From Mycobacterium sp. IS-1496 (lineage in GTDB: Bacteria > Actinomycetota > Actinomycetes > Mycobacteriales > Mycobacteriaceae): a stretch of 64,000 bases of DNA. The stretch lies in the NCBI RefSeq assembly GCF_001499995.1, contig NZ_LQIU01000003.1, forward strand, positions 1-64,000. The letters run 5' to 3'. The notes under the pieces were generated by a model. It saw nothing but the letters and a program-made list of their open reading frames with translations. It searched no databases and had not been told where the DNA came from. Made by a program: the position numbers and the translations under genes. This document shows, piece after piece, positions 51,250-61,863 of the stretch (positions are counted from its first letter, which is position 1; each line of letters begins with the position of its first letter).

Positions 51250-51294
51250 TCGGGCAAGGTACCGCGAGCCACTGCCCGTAGCCGGTCGAGACGC

Positions 51295-53169
51295 TCAACC
51301 CGGTTGGGCGAGTCTGACCAGCCGCCAGTCCCCGTCGCCGAGCAGCCTCAGTTCGTGACCGTGGAACTGCTCGACGGTGTCGCGGTGGCTGACGCTCACC
51401 ACGACGGTCGAGGGGAGTTCGGCCCGCAGCAGCGCGTAGAGCATCGCCTCCAGGCCCTCGTCCAGCGCCGAGGTGGACTCGTCGAGGAACACCGCCTCCG
51501 GCCGGGCCAGCAGTAGGCGGGCGAACGCGATCCGCTGCTGCTCGCCGACGGACAGCACCTGCGTCCAGTCGCGGACCTCGCCGAGCCGGATCACCAGATG
51601 CGGCAACGCGACCGCCACGAGCGCCTCCTGGATCCGGCGGTCGCCGACCGCGCCGTCGTGCTGCGGATACGACACCGCGGAGCGCAGATCGCCGAGCGGT
51701 AGGTAGGGCAGCTGGGGGACGAACATCGGCGTCGGCAGTTCCACCCGGCCGGAGGCGAACGGCCACAGGCCGGCCACGGTCTGCAAAAGCACCGTCTTAC
51801 CCACCCCGGACCCGCCGCGGATCACCAGAGCTTCCCCGACGGGCAGGGCGAGGTCGAGCCCGTCCACCAACACCCGGCCGTCGGGTGCGCACACGTCGAG
51901 ACCGTCGATGCGCAGCGCGCCGGTCGGTGAGGCCTCGGTGGTGATGCGATTCGTGGCGCGGGCCCGGGCGTTCTCGGTCACCAGGCCGTCGAGCCGGATG
52001 GTGGCCGCACGGTAGCCGGCGAACTCGTCATAGGCGTTGCGGAAGAACGACAGTGAATCGTGGATGACCCCGAACGCGGTGGCGGACTGCATGACCCCGC
52101 CCAACGAGACCTGCCCGGCGAACAGGCGCTGCGCCTGCACGAGGAACGGCAGCGGGTTGATCGCCTGGCTCATCGACACGTTCCACCCGATGAACAGCAT
52201 CGTGCGGTTGAGCCAGCGACGGTAGTTGGCCATCACCGCCGAGAGCCTGCCGTCGAGCAGCTCGTTCTCGGCCCGCTCACCCCTGTACATCCCTACGGCG
52301 GCGCCGGCGTCGCGCAGCCGCACCAGCGCGTACCGGAAACCCGCGTTGCGCACTTCGTCGAGGTAGCTCAACCGGATCAGCGGGCGGCCGACGACGACCG
52401 CGACGTACGTCACCACCGCCACATAGCCGATCACGATCCAGAACAGTGCCCGCGGCAGCGTGACACCGAAGAGCGTCAGCGGACCCGAGAGCTGCCAGAG
52501 GATCACGCCGAACGCACCCGTCGACAACGCCGCCTGCACCGCCCCGAAGAGCAGGACCCGGTCGGAGGTGTAGGCCGGATTGTTGGGCTGGCGCCCGACA
52601 CCGGTGGTGAACACGTCGATGTCCTGTTGGATGCGCTGGTCCGGATTGTCGACCGGCCGGCGCGAGAAGCGGCCCCGGTAGTACGCGTGGCGGTCGAGCC
52701 AGTCGTCGATCAGCCTGCGGCTCAACCAGATTCGCCAGCGCATGATGAAGCGCTGCGTGAGGTAGAGGTCGGCCAGCAGCCGCACCACGAAGCATCCGGC
52801 CAGCACGACGAACACCAGCATGGTGGCCCAGAAGCCCTGCTCTCCGCTGCGGCCGTCGCCGGGCCCACTCTGAAAGGCGACCTGCAACGACGTGAACAGG
52901 TCGTTGGCGTAGTAGCTCAGCAGCACGCTGATCCGCACCAACACGATCGACGAGAGCAGCAGCGCCGCGAGCCCCGCCCATACCGGGACGCTCTGCCTCC
53001 CGGTGAAGTACGGGCCGGTGATCCGCCGGAACTGGCGGCCCCACTCGGTGAACCGTCCGACGGCGGCCAGCACCAGCAGCAGGCACGGTGCGGTGATCAG
53101 GAAGCACCCGAGCACCCACACAGCCGAGTTCAGGACTTCGGAGCCCCAGTCGAGCGACGGTCTGAACAT
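51295..53169 (-). CDS. Second BacA/SbmA-like fused ABC transporter
   Basis: 624 residues, the tandem paralogue of the next gene. Membrane half: [72 protein letters not shown]. ATPase half: Walker A RGGSGVGKTVLL, signature VLSVGEQQR (LSPGE changed to LSVGE), Walker [10 protein letters not shown]. Key residues remain, so it should be active; small changes suggest a different substrate range. It lies 45 bp upstream of its sister on the same strand and 12 bp after the monooxygenase gene, forming an operon. Confidence 0.92.
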   Translation of the reverse strand: MFRPSLDWGSEVLNSAVWVLGCFLITAPCLLLVLAAVGRFTEWGRQFRRITGPYFTGRQSVPVWAGLAALLLSSIVLVRISVLLSYYANDLFTSLQVAFQSGPGDGRSGEQGFWATMLVFVVLAGCFVVRLLADLYLTQRFIMRWRIWLSRRLIDDWLDRHAYYRGRFSRRPVDNPDQRIQQDIDVFTTGVGRQPNNPAYTSDRVLLFGAVQAALSTGAFGVILWQLSGPLTLFGVTLPRALFWIVIGYVAVVTYVAVVVGRPLIRLSYLDEVRNAGFRYALVRLRDAGAAVGMYRGERAENELLDGRLSAVMANYRRWLNRTMLFIGWNVSMSQAINPLPFLVQAQRLFAGQVSLGGVMQSATAFGVIHDSLSFFRNAYDEFAGYRAATIRLDGLVTENARARATNRITTEASPTGALRIDGLDVCAPDGRVLVDGLDLALPVGEALVIRGGSGVGKTVLLQTVAGLWPFASGRVELPTPMFVPQLPYLPLGDLRSAVSYPQHDGAVGDRRIQEALVAVALPHLVIRLGEVRDWTQVLSVGEQQRIAFARLLLARPEAVFLDESTSALDEGLEAMLYALLRAELPSTVVVSVSHRDTVEQFHGHELRLLGDGDWRLVRLAQPG

Positions 53170-53181
53170 CGGTGGCGGCCG

Positions 53182-54813
53182 TCAGCCAAACGTGTTGTGC
53201 AGGAAGCCCTCGAGCGCCTCGGTGTCGAGCCGGTGGGCGGCGAACCCCAGATATCCGTCGGGGCGGATGACGAACACCGACGTGCCCGCCGTGGAGTAGC
53301 TGCGGGCGAAATCGCCGTCGTCGTCGCGCAGTAACGGCAACACGGTGGCATCCACCTCCGCGGACGGTGCGGCCACCAGGTACACGTCGAGAGCGCCGTG
53401 CGCGGCGGCGACGGCGGCTTCGGCGGCCGCTTCGAACCGGGCCACATCTACGGCCGTGGCGTCGCCGTCGGCGTAGAACAGCGCGGTGTGGTCGCGGCCC
53501 AGCAGCGAGTACAGGCGAATCGGTCCGGCGACGGCGGCCCGGGCGAGTCCCGTCGCGTCCGGGGCGCGGCCACCCGGCAGCGGTTCGGACACCGGACCCG
53601 CCGACGACACGATCGGGCTGTCCGCGTAGTCGATGAGCAGTTGCGCCTCGCGGAGCATGACGCGGTCGAGGTCGCCGGAGTCGGCGCCGATGCCGTGGCG
53701 GGCGCTGCGCACCGTGCGGCCCACCACCTCCTCACCGACCGGTCGCCGCTCGAGGTCGTAACTGTCGAGCAGTGTGGGCGCGGCGTTCCCGGACACGGCG
53801 AGCGCCAGCTTCCACGCCAGATTGTGGGCGTCCTGGATTCCGGTGTTCATCCCCTGTGCGCCGGTCGGCGGATGGATGTGGGCGGCGTCGCCCGCGACGA
53901 ACACCCGCCCGCGGCCGTAGGCGTCGACGATGCGGTGGCTGATCCGGAAGACCGACGACCAGCGCAGGTTCCGGGCCGTGGCGGGTTGCGGTGACAACCG
54001 GTCCAGCACGGCCTGGATGTGGTGCAGTTCCGGGGACCGGCTCCCTTCGAAGCCGTGTTCCACGCCGCCGTGCGCCTGGGTCGACAGTTCGTCGGGCACC
54101 AGCATCGACATCCGGTACCGGTTTCGCCCGGGCAGCGGGATGCACACCAGCAGGTCGTCGGTCGCGCCGTCGGTCTGGTGCATGGAGCGGATGGCGTACC
54201 CGCGCGGCTGTGTCCAGTCCACCTCGACGTCGCCGAGCATGTACTGCTCCTCGAACGCCGCGCCCTCGAAGGTCAGCCCGAGCGACTTGCGCACCACGCT
54301 GTGCGCCCCGTCGGCGCCGACGAGATACCGGGCGTGCACGGTGCGCTCGTCGGCGTCGGTCTCCGGGTTGGTTCCGGTGGAGATCGTCGCGGTCACGCCG
54401 TCGTCGTCCTGGACGAATCCAGTCAGCCGCCAACCGCGCTGTATCGACCCGCCGCGTGCGGCGAGCTCCTCGCGCAGGATGCGCTCGGTCTCGTACTGGG
54501 GGATGCAGAGGAACCGGAACGGGACGGTGGCGGGCAGTGAGAGGTCCAGCCGTGTCACCGGTTCGCCGTTGACGTAGACACACTGCCCGTTCATCTCGAC
54601 GCCGGCGTCGAGGACGGCGCGCAGCACCCCCATGTTCTCGAAGACTTCGAGTGTGCGGGGTTGCACGCCAACGGCTTTCGCATACTGCGGGGGCTGGGGC
54701 AGTGGGTCCACGACGATGCAGTCGACGCCGCGCCTTCTCAGTTCGATCGCCGCGGTGAGCCCGACCGGGCCTGCGCCGGCGATGAGGACGGAGGTGTTCG
54801 CGGTGTCGGGCAC
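53182..54813 (-). CDS. FAD-dependent aromatic hydroxylase-type monooxygenase
   Basis: 543 residues from GTG 54813. Group A flavoprotein monooxygenase: FAD GxGxxG in VLIAGAGPVGLTAAIELRRRG, DG motif ARYLVGADGAHSVVRKSLG, and GD motif VFVAGDAAHIHPPTGAQGMNTGIQDAHNLAWKLAL. The C-terminal thioredoxin-like domain (FVIRPDGYLGF) is as in MhpA/phenol hydroxylases. It hydroxylates an aromatic or polyketide with NAD(P)H and O2. First gene of the operon leading into the two ABC genes, and divergent from the GNAT gene. Confidence 0.92.
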   Translation of the reverse strand: MPDTANTSVLIAGAGPVGLTAAIELRRRGVDCIVVDPLPQPPQYAKAVGVQPRTLEVFENMGVLRAVLDAGVEMNGQCVYVNGEPVTRLDLSLPATVPFRFLCIPQYETERILREELAARGGSIQRGWRLTGFVQDDDGVTATISTGTNPETDADERTVHARYLVGADGAHSVVRKSLGLTFEGAAFEEQYMLGDVEVDWTQPRGYAIRSMHQTDGATDDLLVCIPLPGRNRYRMSMLVPDELSTQAHGGVEHGFEGSRSPELHHIQAVLDRLSPQPATARNLRWSSVFRISHRIVDAYGRGRVFVAGDAAHIHPPTGAQGMNTGIQDAHNLAWKLALAVSGNAAPTLLDSYDLERRPVGEEVVGRTVRSARHGIGADSGDLDRVMLREAQLLIDYADSPIVSSAGPVSEPLPGGRAPDATGLARAAVAGPIRLYSLLGRDHTALFYADGDATAVDVARFEAAAEAAVAAAHGALDVYLVAAPSAEVDATVLPLLRDDDGDFARSYSTAGTSVFVIRPDGYLGFAAHRLDTEALEGFLHNTFG

Positions 54814-54886
54814 AGCGATGAGTATGTCCTGCAGGCGGCGGCCCGGCGGGGTTTCAAGATCTTCCGCCCACCGCCATGCTGAACGA

Positions 54887-55738
54887 ATGACGTTGCGCTT
54901 CCATGCAGACGTCGACGACTTCGTGTCGTCGGCGGCGGCCTGGTACGCGCGCCGGCCGATGGTGCACACCGTCGAACTCACATTGCTGCGGGAACGGGTG
55001 CCCTCAGAGGAGACGCCGGTGTTGATGACGGTGTGGGACGGCGGGGGCGCCCGCGCCGAACTGCTCGGCGCCGCCATCCGCACCCCGCCGCTGCCGCTGC
55101 TGTGCGGCGGGCTGTCCGCGGCGCCGGTGGCGGAGGTGGTCGGTGACATGGTCGCCGCCGGGATGACCCTGCCCGGGGTGCGCGGTCCCCGCGCGGTCGC
55201 CGAGGAGTTCGCCCAGCAGTGGTGCACGGTCACCGGCACGGCCCGCGCCGCGGGCACCGCGGAACGGTTGTACCGGCTGGGAACGCTGACGGCTCCCACC
55301 GGTGTGCCCGGTGTGCACCGCATCGCCCGCCGAGCCGACGAACCGGTGCTGATCAAGTACCAGTGCGAATTCGCCGCCGAGGTGTTCGGTCACCAGCCCG
55401 ACCCCAGCCGGGCGCGCGCCATGCTGGCCACCGCACGGGAGGTCGGCAACGTCTATCTGTTGTGGACCGCGGGCGGCGCGCCGGTCAGCATGGCCGCGGT
55501 ACGTCCGCCTGCGGTCGGCGTGTCGCGGATCGGCCCGGTGTACACCGCACCGGAGGTGCGCGGCCGCGGGTACGGGGCGGCGGTCACCGCCGCCGCCTGC
55601 CGGTGGGCGCTGGGTGCGGGCGCCGAGCAGGTGGTGCTGTTCGCCGACCTCGACAACCCCACGAGTAACCGCGTCTATCGGCGGCTGGGTTTCGTGCCGG
55701 TGGGTGATTCGGTCACGGTCGACTTCCGCGTACCGTAA
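54887..55738 (+). CDS. GNAT-family acetyltransferase
   Basis: 283 residues. The C-terminal GNAT domain has the acetyl-CoA loop [25 protein letters not shown] and the late strand [28 protein letters not shown]. The N-terminal half ([29 protein letters not shown]) is an incomplete GNAT-like or distinct domain, as in other actinobacterial two-part GNATs. Substrate unknown. It ends 4 bp before the secA2 start, so it may share that transcript. Confidence 0.85.
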   Translation: MTLRFHADVDDFVSSAAAWYARRPMVHTVELTLLRERVPSEETPVLMTVWDGGGARAELLGAAIRTPPLPLLCGGLSAAPVAEVVGDMVAAGMTLPGVRGPRAVAEEFAQQWCTVTGTARAAGTAERLYRLGTLTAPTGVPGVHRIARRADEPVLIKYQCEFAAEVFGHQPDPSRARAMLATAREVGNVYLLWTAGGAPVSMAAVRPPAVGVSRIGPVYTAPEVRGRGYGAAVTAAACRWALGAGAEQVVLFADLDNPTSNRVYRRLGFVPVGDSVTVDFRVP

Positions 55739-55742
55739 ACGT

Positions 55743-58067
55743 GTGTCCAAGACGACTACACGCACCCCCGGCCGCCTGAGCGGCAAGTTCTGGAAGCTGC
55801 TCGGCGCCGCCACCGAGAAGAACCAGGGCCGGTCGCTGGCACAGGTCAAGGCCTCCGCGGACTACGAGACCAAAGCCGCCGACCTCGACGACGAGCAGCT
55901 GCGCAAAGCCGCCGAACTGCTGCGGCTCCAGGACCTCTCCGAGTCGGCCGACATCCCGCAGTTCCTGGCCATCGCCCGCGAAGCCGCCGAGCGCAGCACC
56001 TCCCTGCGGCCGTTCGACGTCCAGCTCCTCGGCGCGCTGCGCATGCTGGCCGGCGACGTCGTCGAGATGGCCACCGGCGAGGGCAAGACGCTGTCCGGGG
56101 CGATCGCGGCGGCCGGCTACGCGCTCGGCGGTCGCAGCGTGCACGTCATCACCATCAACGACTACCTCGCCCGCCGTGACGCCGAATGGATGGGCCCGCT
56201 GATCGAGGCGCTGGGACTGACCGTCGGGTGGATCACCGCCGAGTCGACGGCCGAGGAGCGCCGCAAGGCCTACACCTGCGACGTCACCTATGCCTCGGTG
56301 AACGAGATCGGTTTCGACGTGCTGCGCGATCAGCTCGTCACCGATGTCGCCGACCTCGTGTCGCCGAACCCGGACGTCGCGCTGATCGACGAAGCCGACT
56401 CCGTCCTCGTCGACGAGGCACTCGTCCCGCTGGTGCTGGCGGGCACCACCCACCGCGAGACCCCGCGCGTCGAGCTGATCCGCATGGTCGGCGAGCTGAC
56501 CCCGGGCCGTGACTACGACACCGACACCGACAGCCGCAACGTGCACCTCACCGAGGAGGGCGCCCGCAAGCTCGAGGCCAAACTCGGCGGCATCGACCTC
56601 TACTCCGAGGAGCACGTCGGCACGACGCTGACGGAGGTGAACGTCGCCCTGCACGCCCACGTGCTGCTCCAGCGCGACGTGCACTACATCGTCCGGGACG
56701 ACGCCGTGCACCTGATCAACTCCTCGCGCGGCCGGATCGCCCAGCTGCAGCGCTGGCCGGACGGTCTGCAGGCCGCGGTCGAGGCGAAAGAGGGCATCGC
56801 GACCACCGAGACCGGCGAGGTGCTCGACACCATCACCGTGCAGGCGTTGATCAATCGGTATCCGACCGTGTGCGGGATGACGGGTACCGCGCTGGCCGCC
56901 GGTGAGCAGCTCCGGCAGTTCTACAAACTGGGCGTGTCGCCGATCGACCCCAACAAGCCGAACATTCGCGAAGACGAATCCGACCGGGTGTACGTCACCG
57001 CGGCGGCCAAGCTGGACGCGATCATCGAGCACATCGAAGAGGTGCACAAGACCGGTCAACCGGTCCTGGTCGGCACCCACGACGTCGCGGAATCCGAAGA
57101 GCTGCACGAGAAGCTGGTCAAGCGCGGGGTGCCCGCGGTGGTGCTCAACGCCAAGAACGACGCCGAGGAGGCCCGCGTCATCGCCGAGGCCGGCCAGCTC
57201 GGCGCGGTCACCGTCTCCACCCAGATGGCCGGTCGTGGAACCGACATCCGGCTGGGTGGATCGGACGAAGGTGACCACGATGAAGTGGCCGAACTCGGCG
57301 GGCTGCACGTCGTCGGCACCGGGCGTCACAACACCCAGCGGCTCGACAACCAGCTGCGGGGCCGCGCCGGGCGCCAGGGCGATCCGGGTTCGTCGGTGTT
57401 CTTCTCCAGCTGGGAGGACGAACTCGTCCAGGCGCACCTGGAACCGAACAAGCGCCCGATGCAGGCCGACGAGAACGGCCGGGTGCTGCACGACAAGGCG
57501 GCCGGGCTGCTCGACCATGCCCAGCGCGTGGCCGAAGGCCGGCTGCTCGACGTGCACGCCAACACCTGGCGCTACAACCAGCTCACCGCCCAGCAGCGCG
57601 CCATCATCGTCGAACGCCGAGATACGTTGCTGCGCACCGCGACTGCGCGTGAAGAACTCGCCGAACTGTCGCCGAAACGGTACGCCGAACTGGCCGAGGA
57701 GATGTCCGAGGACCGGCTCGAGCAGGTCTGCCGCCTGATCATGCTCTATCACCTCGATCGCGGCTGGTGTGAGCACCTCGCGTACCTGGCCGACATCCGC
57801 GAGAGCATTCACCTGCGCGCGCTCGGCAGGCAGAATCCGCTCGACGAATTCCACCGGATGGCCGTCGACGCGTTCGCCTCACTGGCCGCCGATGCGATCG
57901 AGGCGGCCCAGCAGACGTTCGAGACCGCGCCGTCGCTCGACGGCGAAGTGGGCGTCGATCTGTCCAAACTCGCGCGGCCGACCTCGACGTGGACATACAT
58001 GGTCCACGACAACCCGCTGGCCGACGACACGATGGCAGCGCTGAGCCTGCCGGGGGTGTTCCGCTAG
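55743..58067 (+). CDS. secA2: Accessory preprotein translocase ATPase SecA2
   Basis: 774 residues from GTG 55743. Walker [14 protein letters not shown] places the ATPase Lys at 115, exactly as in M. tuberculosis SecA2. DEAD box [14 protein letters not shown], later [15 protein letters not shown] and [13 protein letters not shown] are also present. The C-terminal zinc-binding SecB contact of SecA1 is missing, as expected for SecA2. It powers export of a small set of proteins including some without normal signal peptides. Its position before pgsA2 matches Rv1821-Rv1822. Confidence 0.97.
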   Translation: MSKTTTRTPGRLSGKFWKLLGAATEKNQGRSLAQVKASADYETKAADLDDEQLRKAAELLRLQDLSESADIPQFLAIAREAAERSTSLRPFDVQLLGALRMLAGDVVEMATGEGKTLSGAIAAAGYALGGRSVHVITINDYLARRDAEWMGPLIEALGLTVGWITAESTAEERRKAYTCDVTYASVNEIGFDVLRDQLVTDVADLVSPNPDVALIDEADSVLVDEALVPLVLAGTTHRETPRVELIRMVGELTPGRDYDTDTDSRNVHLTEEGARKLEAKLGGIDLYSEEHVGTTLTEVNVALHAHVLLQRDVHYIVRDDAVHLINSSRGRIAQLQRWPDGLQAAVEAKEGIATTETGEVLDTITVQALINRYPTVCGMTGTALAAGEQLRQFYKLGVSPIDPNKPNIREDESDRVYVTAAAKLDAIIEHIEEVHKTGQPVLVGTHDVAESEELHEKLVKRGVPAVVLNAKNDAEEARVIAEAGQLGAVTVSTQMAGRGTDIRLGGSDEGDHDEVAELGGLHVVGTGRHNTQRLDNQLRGRAGRQGDPGSSVFFSSWEDELVQAHLEPNKRPMQADENGRVLHDKAAGLLDHAQRVAEGRLLDVHANTWRYNQLTAQQRAIIVERRDTLLRTATAREELAELSPKRYAELAEEMSEDRLEQVCRLIMLYHLDRGWCEHLAYLADIRESIHLRALGRQNPLDEFHRMAVDAFASLAADAIEAAQQTFETAPSLDGEVGVDLSKLARPTSTWTYMVHDNPLADDTMAALSLPGVFR

Positions 58068-58077
58068 GTTTAGCCGC

Positions 58078-58680
58078 ATGGACGCCTCTGCGTCAGGGGA
58101 GCGGGACCGCGTGCTGACGGTGCCCAACGCACTGTCTGTGCTGCGCCTGGTGCTGGTCCCGGTGTTCCTGTGGTTGTTGTTCGGCGCGCACGCCAACGCC
58201 TGGGCGGTCGGCGTGTTGATGTTCAGCGGCTTCTCCGACTGGGCCGACGGCAAGATCGCCCGGCTGGTCGACAATCAGTCGTCCCGGCTGGGAGAGCTGC
58301 TCGACCCGCTCGTCGACCGGATCTACATGGTGACCGTGCCGCTGGCGCTCGCCGTCGAGGGCAGCGTCCCGTGGTGGTTCGTCATCACCCTGCTCGCCCG
58401 CGACCTGGTGCTCGCGGCGACCCTGCCGCTGCTGCGCGCCCGGGGATTGGCCGCCCTACCGGTCACCTATCTGGGTAAGGCGGCGACGTTCGCGTTGATG
58501 TCCGGCTTCCCGCTGGTGCTGCTGGGTCAGTGGGATGCCCTCTGGAGCCGGGTGGTGCTGGCCTGCGGCTGGGGGTTCCTGATCTGGGGGATGGCGCTGT
58601 ACCTGTGGTCGGGGGTGCTGTACCTGGTCCAGGTGGCGATGGTCGCCACGCGGTTGCCGAAGGTCCGGGCCGGTGGCTGA
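58078..58680 (+). CDS. pgsA2: CDP-alcohol phosphatidyltransferase PgsA2
   Basis: 200 residues. [29 protein letters not shown] is the CDP-alcohol phosphatidyltransferase signature (D-x2-D-G-x2-A-R...G-x3-D-x3-D) at about residues 55-82. Four to six membrane helices follow. It joins CDP-diacylglycerol to an alcohol (glycerol-3-phosphate or inositol-type) in the cytoplasmic membrane. It starts 10 bp after secA2 and overlaps the next gene by 8 nt. Confidence 0.93.
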   Translation: MDASASGERDRVLTVPNALSVLRLVLVPVFLWLLFGAHANAWAVGVLMFSGFSDWADGKIARLVDNQSSRLGELLDPLVDRIYMVTVPLALAVEGSVPWWFVITLLARDLVLAATLPLLRARGLAALPVTYLGKAATFALMSGFPLVLLGQWDALWSRVVLACGWGFLIWGMALYLWSGVLYLVQVAMVATRLPKVRAGG

Positions 58681-59614
58681 CGGGCAGAGCGCAAAACCGC
58701 CGACGCCCGACGAGCGCCGGGCACTGGGCGGCTTCGATCCCGAGGCGGGTCTCAAGCACCACGACGCCGCGCCCAAGAAGATCCCGGTGCCCTCGCTGCT
58801 GCGATCGCTGCTCTCCGAACATCTCGACCCCGGCTATGCCGCCGCGGCCGCCGCCCGGCGCGACGGCGCCACGCGGCCGCGCGCCGTCGAGTGGGGCTGG
58901 CAGGTGGCGGCGGCGCTCACTGTCGCGACGGTGTTCGGCGTCGCCGCGGCGCAGGCGCAGACCGCCGCGCCGGCCACCCGCGAGGCCCAGCATGTCCTCG
59001 CCGGGAGCGTGCGGGCGGCCGAGGCGACCGACGACCAACTCACCGCGCAGCGCGACGCGCTGACCACACAGGTCGCGGCGGAGCGCCGCAGCCGGCTCGA
59101 GGGCGATGAGCGCGGCAGGCGACTGCTGGCCGACCTCGACGTCGCCGACGTCGCCGAGGCCGCGACCCCGGTGATCGGTCCGGGACTGACGGTCACCGTC
59201 ACCGATCCCGGGCTGTCGAACGACCTGTCCGACGTGTCGAAGCAGCGTGTCGCGGGCAGTCGGCAGGTCATCCTCGACCGCGATCTGCAGCTGGTGGTCA
59301 ACTCGCTGTGGGTGAGCGGCGCGGAAGCGGTGGCCGTCGGCGGGGTGCGCATCGGGCCCAACGTCACGATCCGGCAGGCCGGCGGCGGCATCCTCGTCGA
59401 CAATCAGCCCATCAGCAGCCCGTATCTCCTGCAGGCCGTCGGCCCGCCCAAGTCGATGGCCGACACGTTCGATCGCAGTACCGGCCTGCAGCGGCTGCGG
59501 CTTCTCGAAACCTCTTACGGTGTCGGGGTTTCGGTCATCTCCGCAGAAGCGCTCACCCTGCCCGCCGGTTCGGTGCGGGAGGTCAACTTCGCCACCCAGA
59601 TCGGAGCCAGATGA
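58673..59614 (+). CDS. DUF881 membrane protein (Rv1823-like)
   Basis: 313 residues from GTG 58673. A cytoplasmic N-terminus is followed by one helix ([20 protein letters not shown], about residue 75), then a periplasmic coiled coil ([23 protein letters not shown]) and the DUF881 core: [43 protein letters not shown] and [18 protein letters not shown]. It resembles the YlxW/DUF881 proteins found beside division and wall genes in Firmicutes. It forms a tight operon with the small basic protein and a second DUF881. Confidence 0.93.
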   Translation: MADGQSAKPPTPDERRALGGFDPEAGLKHHDAAPKKIPVPSLLRSLLSEHLDPGYAAAAAARRDGATRPRAVEWGWQVAAALTVATVFGVAAAQAQTAAPATREAQHVLAGSVRAAEATDDQLTAQRDALTTQVAAERRSRLEGDERGRRLLADLDVADVAEAATPVIGPGLTVTVTDPGLSNDLSDVSKQRVAGSRQVILDRDLQLVVNSLWVSGAEAVAVGGVRIGPNVTIRQAGGGILVDNQPISSPYLLQAVGPPKSMADTFDRSTGLQRLRLLETSYGVGVSVISAEALTLPAGSVREVNFATQIGAR

Positions 59615-59943
59615 TCGGAATCGCCGCGCTGCTCGTCGGCATCGTCCTGGGCCTGGTGTTCCGCCCGAGCGTGCCGGACTTCGTCGAGCCCTACCTGCCC
59701 ATCGCGGTGGTCGCGGCGCTCGACGCCGTGTTCGGTGGACTGCGCGCCTATCTCGAGCAGATCTTCGACTCCAAGGTGTTCGTGGTGTCGTTCGTCTTCA
59801 ACGTGCTCGTCGCCGCGCTCATCGTGTACGTCGGCGACCAGTTGGGCGTGGGCACACAGTTGTCCACCGCGATCATCGTCGTGCTCGGCATCCGCATCTT
59901 CGGCAACGCCGCGGCGCTGCGGCGCAGACTCTTCGGTGCCTGA
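59611..59943 (+). CDS. Small basic membrane protein, DUF1290 (Rv1824-like)
   Basis: 110 residues with three hydrophobic helices ([54 protein letters not shown]) and the DUF1290 loop [20 protein letters not shown] overlap with the preceding DUF881 gene. In other bacteria the same gene lies between YlxW-type genes near divisome genes, suggesting a wall or membrane-organising role. Function unknown. Confidence 0.93.
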   Translation: MIGIAALLVGIVLGLVFRPSVPDFVEPYLPIAVVAALDAVFGGLRAYLEQIFDSKVFVVSFVFNVLVAALIVYVGDQLGVGTQLSTAIIVVLGIRIFGNAAALRRRLFGA

Positions 59944-59945
59944 TC

Positions 59946-60740
59946 ATGACCGATGACAACCACGTCGAACACCATGGCCGCCACGAACTGCCGTCGGAGC
60001 GCCCGCGGCTCCCGCTCGGCCGCCTGCTGCGCCCCGGCCGGTCGCAACTTCTCTTCGGCGCACTCGGAGCGCTGCTGTGCATCCTGCTCGGCGTGGCGAT
60101 CGTCACCCAGGTCCGGGAGAACGAATCGGGTGACTCGCTCGAGACGGCCCGGCCCGCCGACCTGTTGATCCTGCTCGACTCGTTGCAGCAGCGCGAGGCC
60201 GCGCTCAACACCGAAGTCGCGGATCTGCGCCGGACACTCGAGCAGTTGGCGGCCTCCGGGAGCAACGACCAGGCGGCCATCGAGAACGCCCAGGCGCGGC
60301 TCGCGGCGCTGTCCATCCTCATCGGCGCCGTCGGCGCCACGGGTCCCGGTGTGACCCTCACCATCACCGACAGCACCCCGGGGGTTCCGCCCGAGACGAT
60401 GCTCGACGTGGTCAACGAACTGCGCGCCGCCGGCGCCGAGGCGATCCAGATCCAGGGCGCCGCGGGCGGGCAGCCGGTGGTGGTGCGGGTCGGCGTCGAC
60501 ACCTGGATCGTCGGAAGACCCGGGGCGCTCAATGTCGACGGGACGACGCTGAACCCGACGTACACCGTTGCCGCCATTGGCGATCCGCCGACCCTGGCGG
60601 CCGCGATGAACATCCCGGGCGGTGCGATGGACAGCATCGAAAGGGTGGGCGGGACAATGGCGATACAACAGGCCGAGCGGGTGGACGTGACCGCCTTGCG
60701 GCAACCGAAAGACCGCCAATACGCTCAGCCAGTCAAATAG
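59946..60740 (+). CDS. DUF881 membrane protein (Rv1825-like)
   Basis: 264 residues from ATG 59946, 2 bp after the small basic protein gene. One helix ([21 protein letters not shown], about 35-55), coiled coil ([24 protein letters not shown]) and the DUF881 core ([52 protein letters not shown]). It is the second of a DUF881 pair flanking DUF1290. The M. tuberculosis protein is reported in the wall/membrane fraction. Confidence 0.93.
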   Translation: MTDDNHVEHHGRHELPSERPRLPLGRLLRPGRSQLLFGALGALLCILLGVAIVTQVRENESGDSLETARPADLLILLDSLQQREAALNTEVADLRRTLEQLAASGSNDQAAIENAQARLAALSILIGAVGATGPGVTLTITDSTPGVPPETMLDVVNELRAAGAEAIQIQGAAGGQPVVVRVGVDTWIVGRPGALNVDGTTLNPTYTVAAIGDPPTLAAAMNIPGGAMDSIERVGGTMAIQQAERVDVTALRQPKDRQYAQPVK

Positions 60741-60787
60741 CGTGCCGGCCGTCGGCCGATCCACGCCGTCGTACGCAGAGGAGACCC

Positions 60788-61183
60788 GTGACCGAGATCC
60801 CAGCCGAGCTGCACTACACCGAGGAACACGAGTGGGTGCTCCGCACGGGTGACGACACTCTGCGCGTCGGCATCACCGACTACGCGCAGTCTGCGCTCGG
60901 TGACGTCGTGTTCGTACAGCTGCCCGACGTCGGCGCCGAACTGACCTCCGGGGAGACGTTCGGCGAGGTCGAGTCCACCAAGTCGGTGTCGGATCTGTAC
61001 GCGCCCGTCAGCGCGAAAGTGGTTGCCGTCAACGCGAATCTGGAGGGCAGCCCCGATCTGGTCAACTCCGACCCGTACGGCGAGGGATGGCTGGTCGACC
61101 TGCAGCTCGACGCCGACGACATGGAGGCGGCCCTCGGTGGTCTGCTCGACGCGGACGCCTACCGTGGCGTGGTGACCGAGTGA
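60788..61183 (+). CDS. gcvH: Glycine cleavage system H protein
   Basis: 131 residues with the lipoyl domain. Lipoate is attached at Lys65 in [24 protein letters not shown] at the start and [10 protein letters not shown] near the end are constant in GcvH. It carries the aminomethyl group between P, T and L proteins in glycine cleavage; the other gcv genes are not in the window. No glycine riboswitch was seen in the 47-bp gap upstream. AGAGGAGACCC precedes the GTG. Confidence 0.97.
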   Translation: MTEIPAELHYTEEHEWVLRTGDDTLRVGITDYAQSALGDVVFVQLPDVGAELTSGETFGEVESTKSVSDLYAPVSAKVVAVNANLEGSPDLVNSDPYGEGWLVDLQLDADDMEAALGGLLDADAYRGVVTE

Positions 61184-61354
61184 GTTGTTGTTAGGGTGCT
61201 GGGCGACGGTTCGACCATCTTCGACCGAGTGAAATCAACGAGGGGCGGATCCGGCGGTGGTGGACACAGTGACGTCCACAGCGCGGTACGGTCGACGTGA
61301 GACGACGGCTGTGACCGGCCGGATATCGCCACAGCAGCCAGTGAGGAGCAGCGG

Positions 61355-61834
61355 GTGACGGAGAAGGACATCAACTCTGGGGGCGACCAGACGTCTGAAG
61401 AAGTCACCGTCGAGACGACCTCGGTATTCCGGGCCGACTTCCTCAACGAGTTGGACGCACCGCCTGCGGCAGGGTCCGACAGCGCGGTCTCCGGTGTAGA
61501 GGGCCTGCCGGTCGGCTCGGCGCTTCTGGTCGTCAAGCGGGGTCCGAACGCGGGTTCGCGGTTCCTGCTCGACCAGCCGACGACATCGGCCGGTCGTCAC
61601 CCCGACAGCGACATCTTCCTCGACGACGTCACCGTCAGCCGCCGGCACGCCGAGTTCCGGCTCGAGAGCGGTGAGTTCCAGGTGGTCGACGTCGGCAGCC
61701 TCAACGGCACGTACGTCAACCGCGAACCGGTGGACTCCGCCGTGCTCTCCAACGGTGACGAGGTGCAGATCGGCAAGTTCCGCCTGGTGTTCCTGACGGG
61801 CCCCAGCACCGACGAGAACGGCCCGAGCAGCTAG
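61355..61834 (+). CDS. garA: FHA-domain metabolic regulator GarA
   Basis: 159 residues from GTG 61355. The N-terminal ETTSVF motif has Thr21 and Thr22, the PknG and PknB phosphorylation sites of the M. tuberculosis protein at the same numbers. The FHA domain (about 57-145) has Arg81, Ser95 (VSRRH) and Asn117 (GSLNGTY). It controls 2-oxoglutarate dehydrogenase and glutamate enzymes in a phosphorylation-dependent manner. The 171-bp gap upstream has an inverted repeat GTGGAC-N8-GTCCAC (61260-61279) that could be an operator. Confidence 0.97.
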   Translation: MTEKDINSGGDQTSEEVTVETTSVFRADFLNELDAPPAAGSDSAVSGVEGLPVGSALLVVKRGPNAGSRFLLDQPTTSAGRHPDSDIFLDDVTVSRRHAEFRLESGEFQVVDVGSLNGTYVNREPVDSAVLSNGDEVQIGKFRLVFLTGPSTDENGPSS

Positions 61835-61863
61835 GTGCCGATGAGCGCCCGCGCGAAGAGTCA

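Noticed and set aside
55713..57854. A 713-codon minus-strand frame
   Set aside because: It is the complement of secA2.
60741..60787. Glycine riboswitch before gcvH
   Set aside because: The 47-bp gap is too short for the aptamer, and no paired glycine-aptamer pattern is visible.
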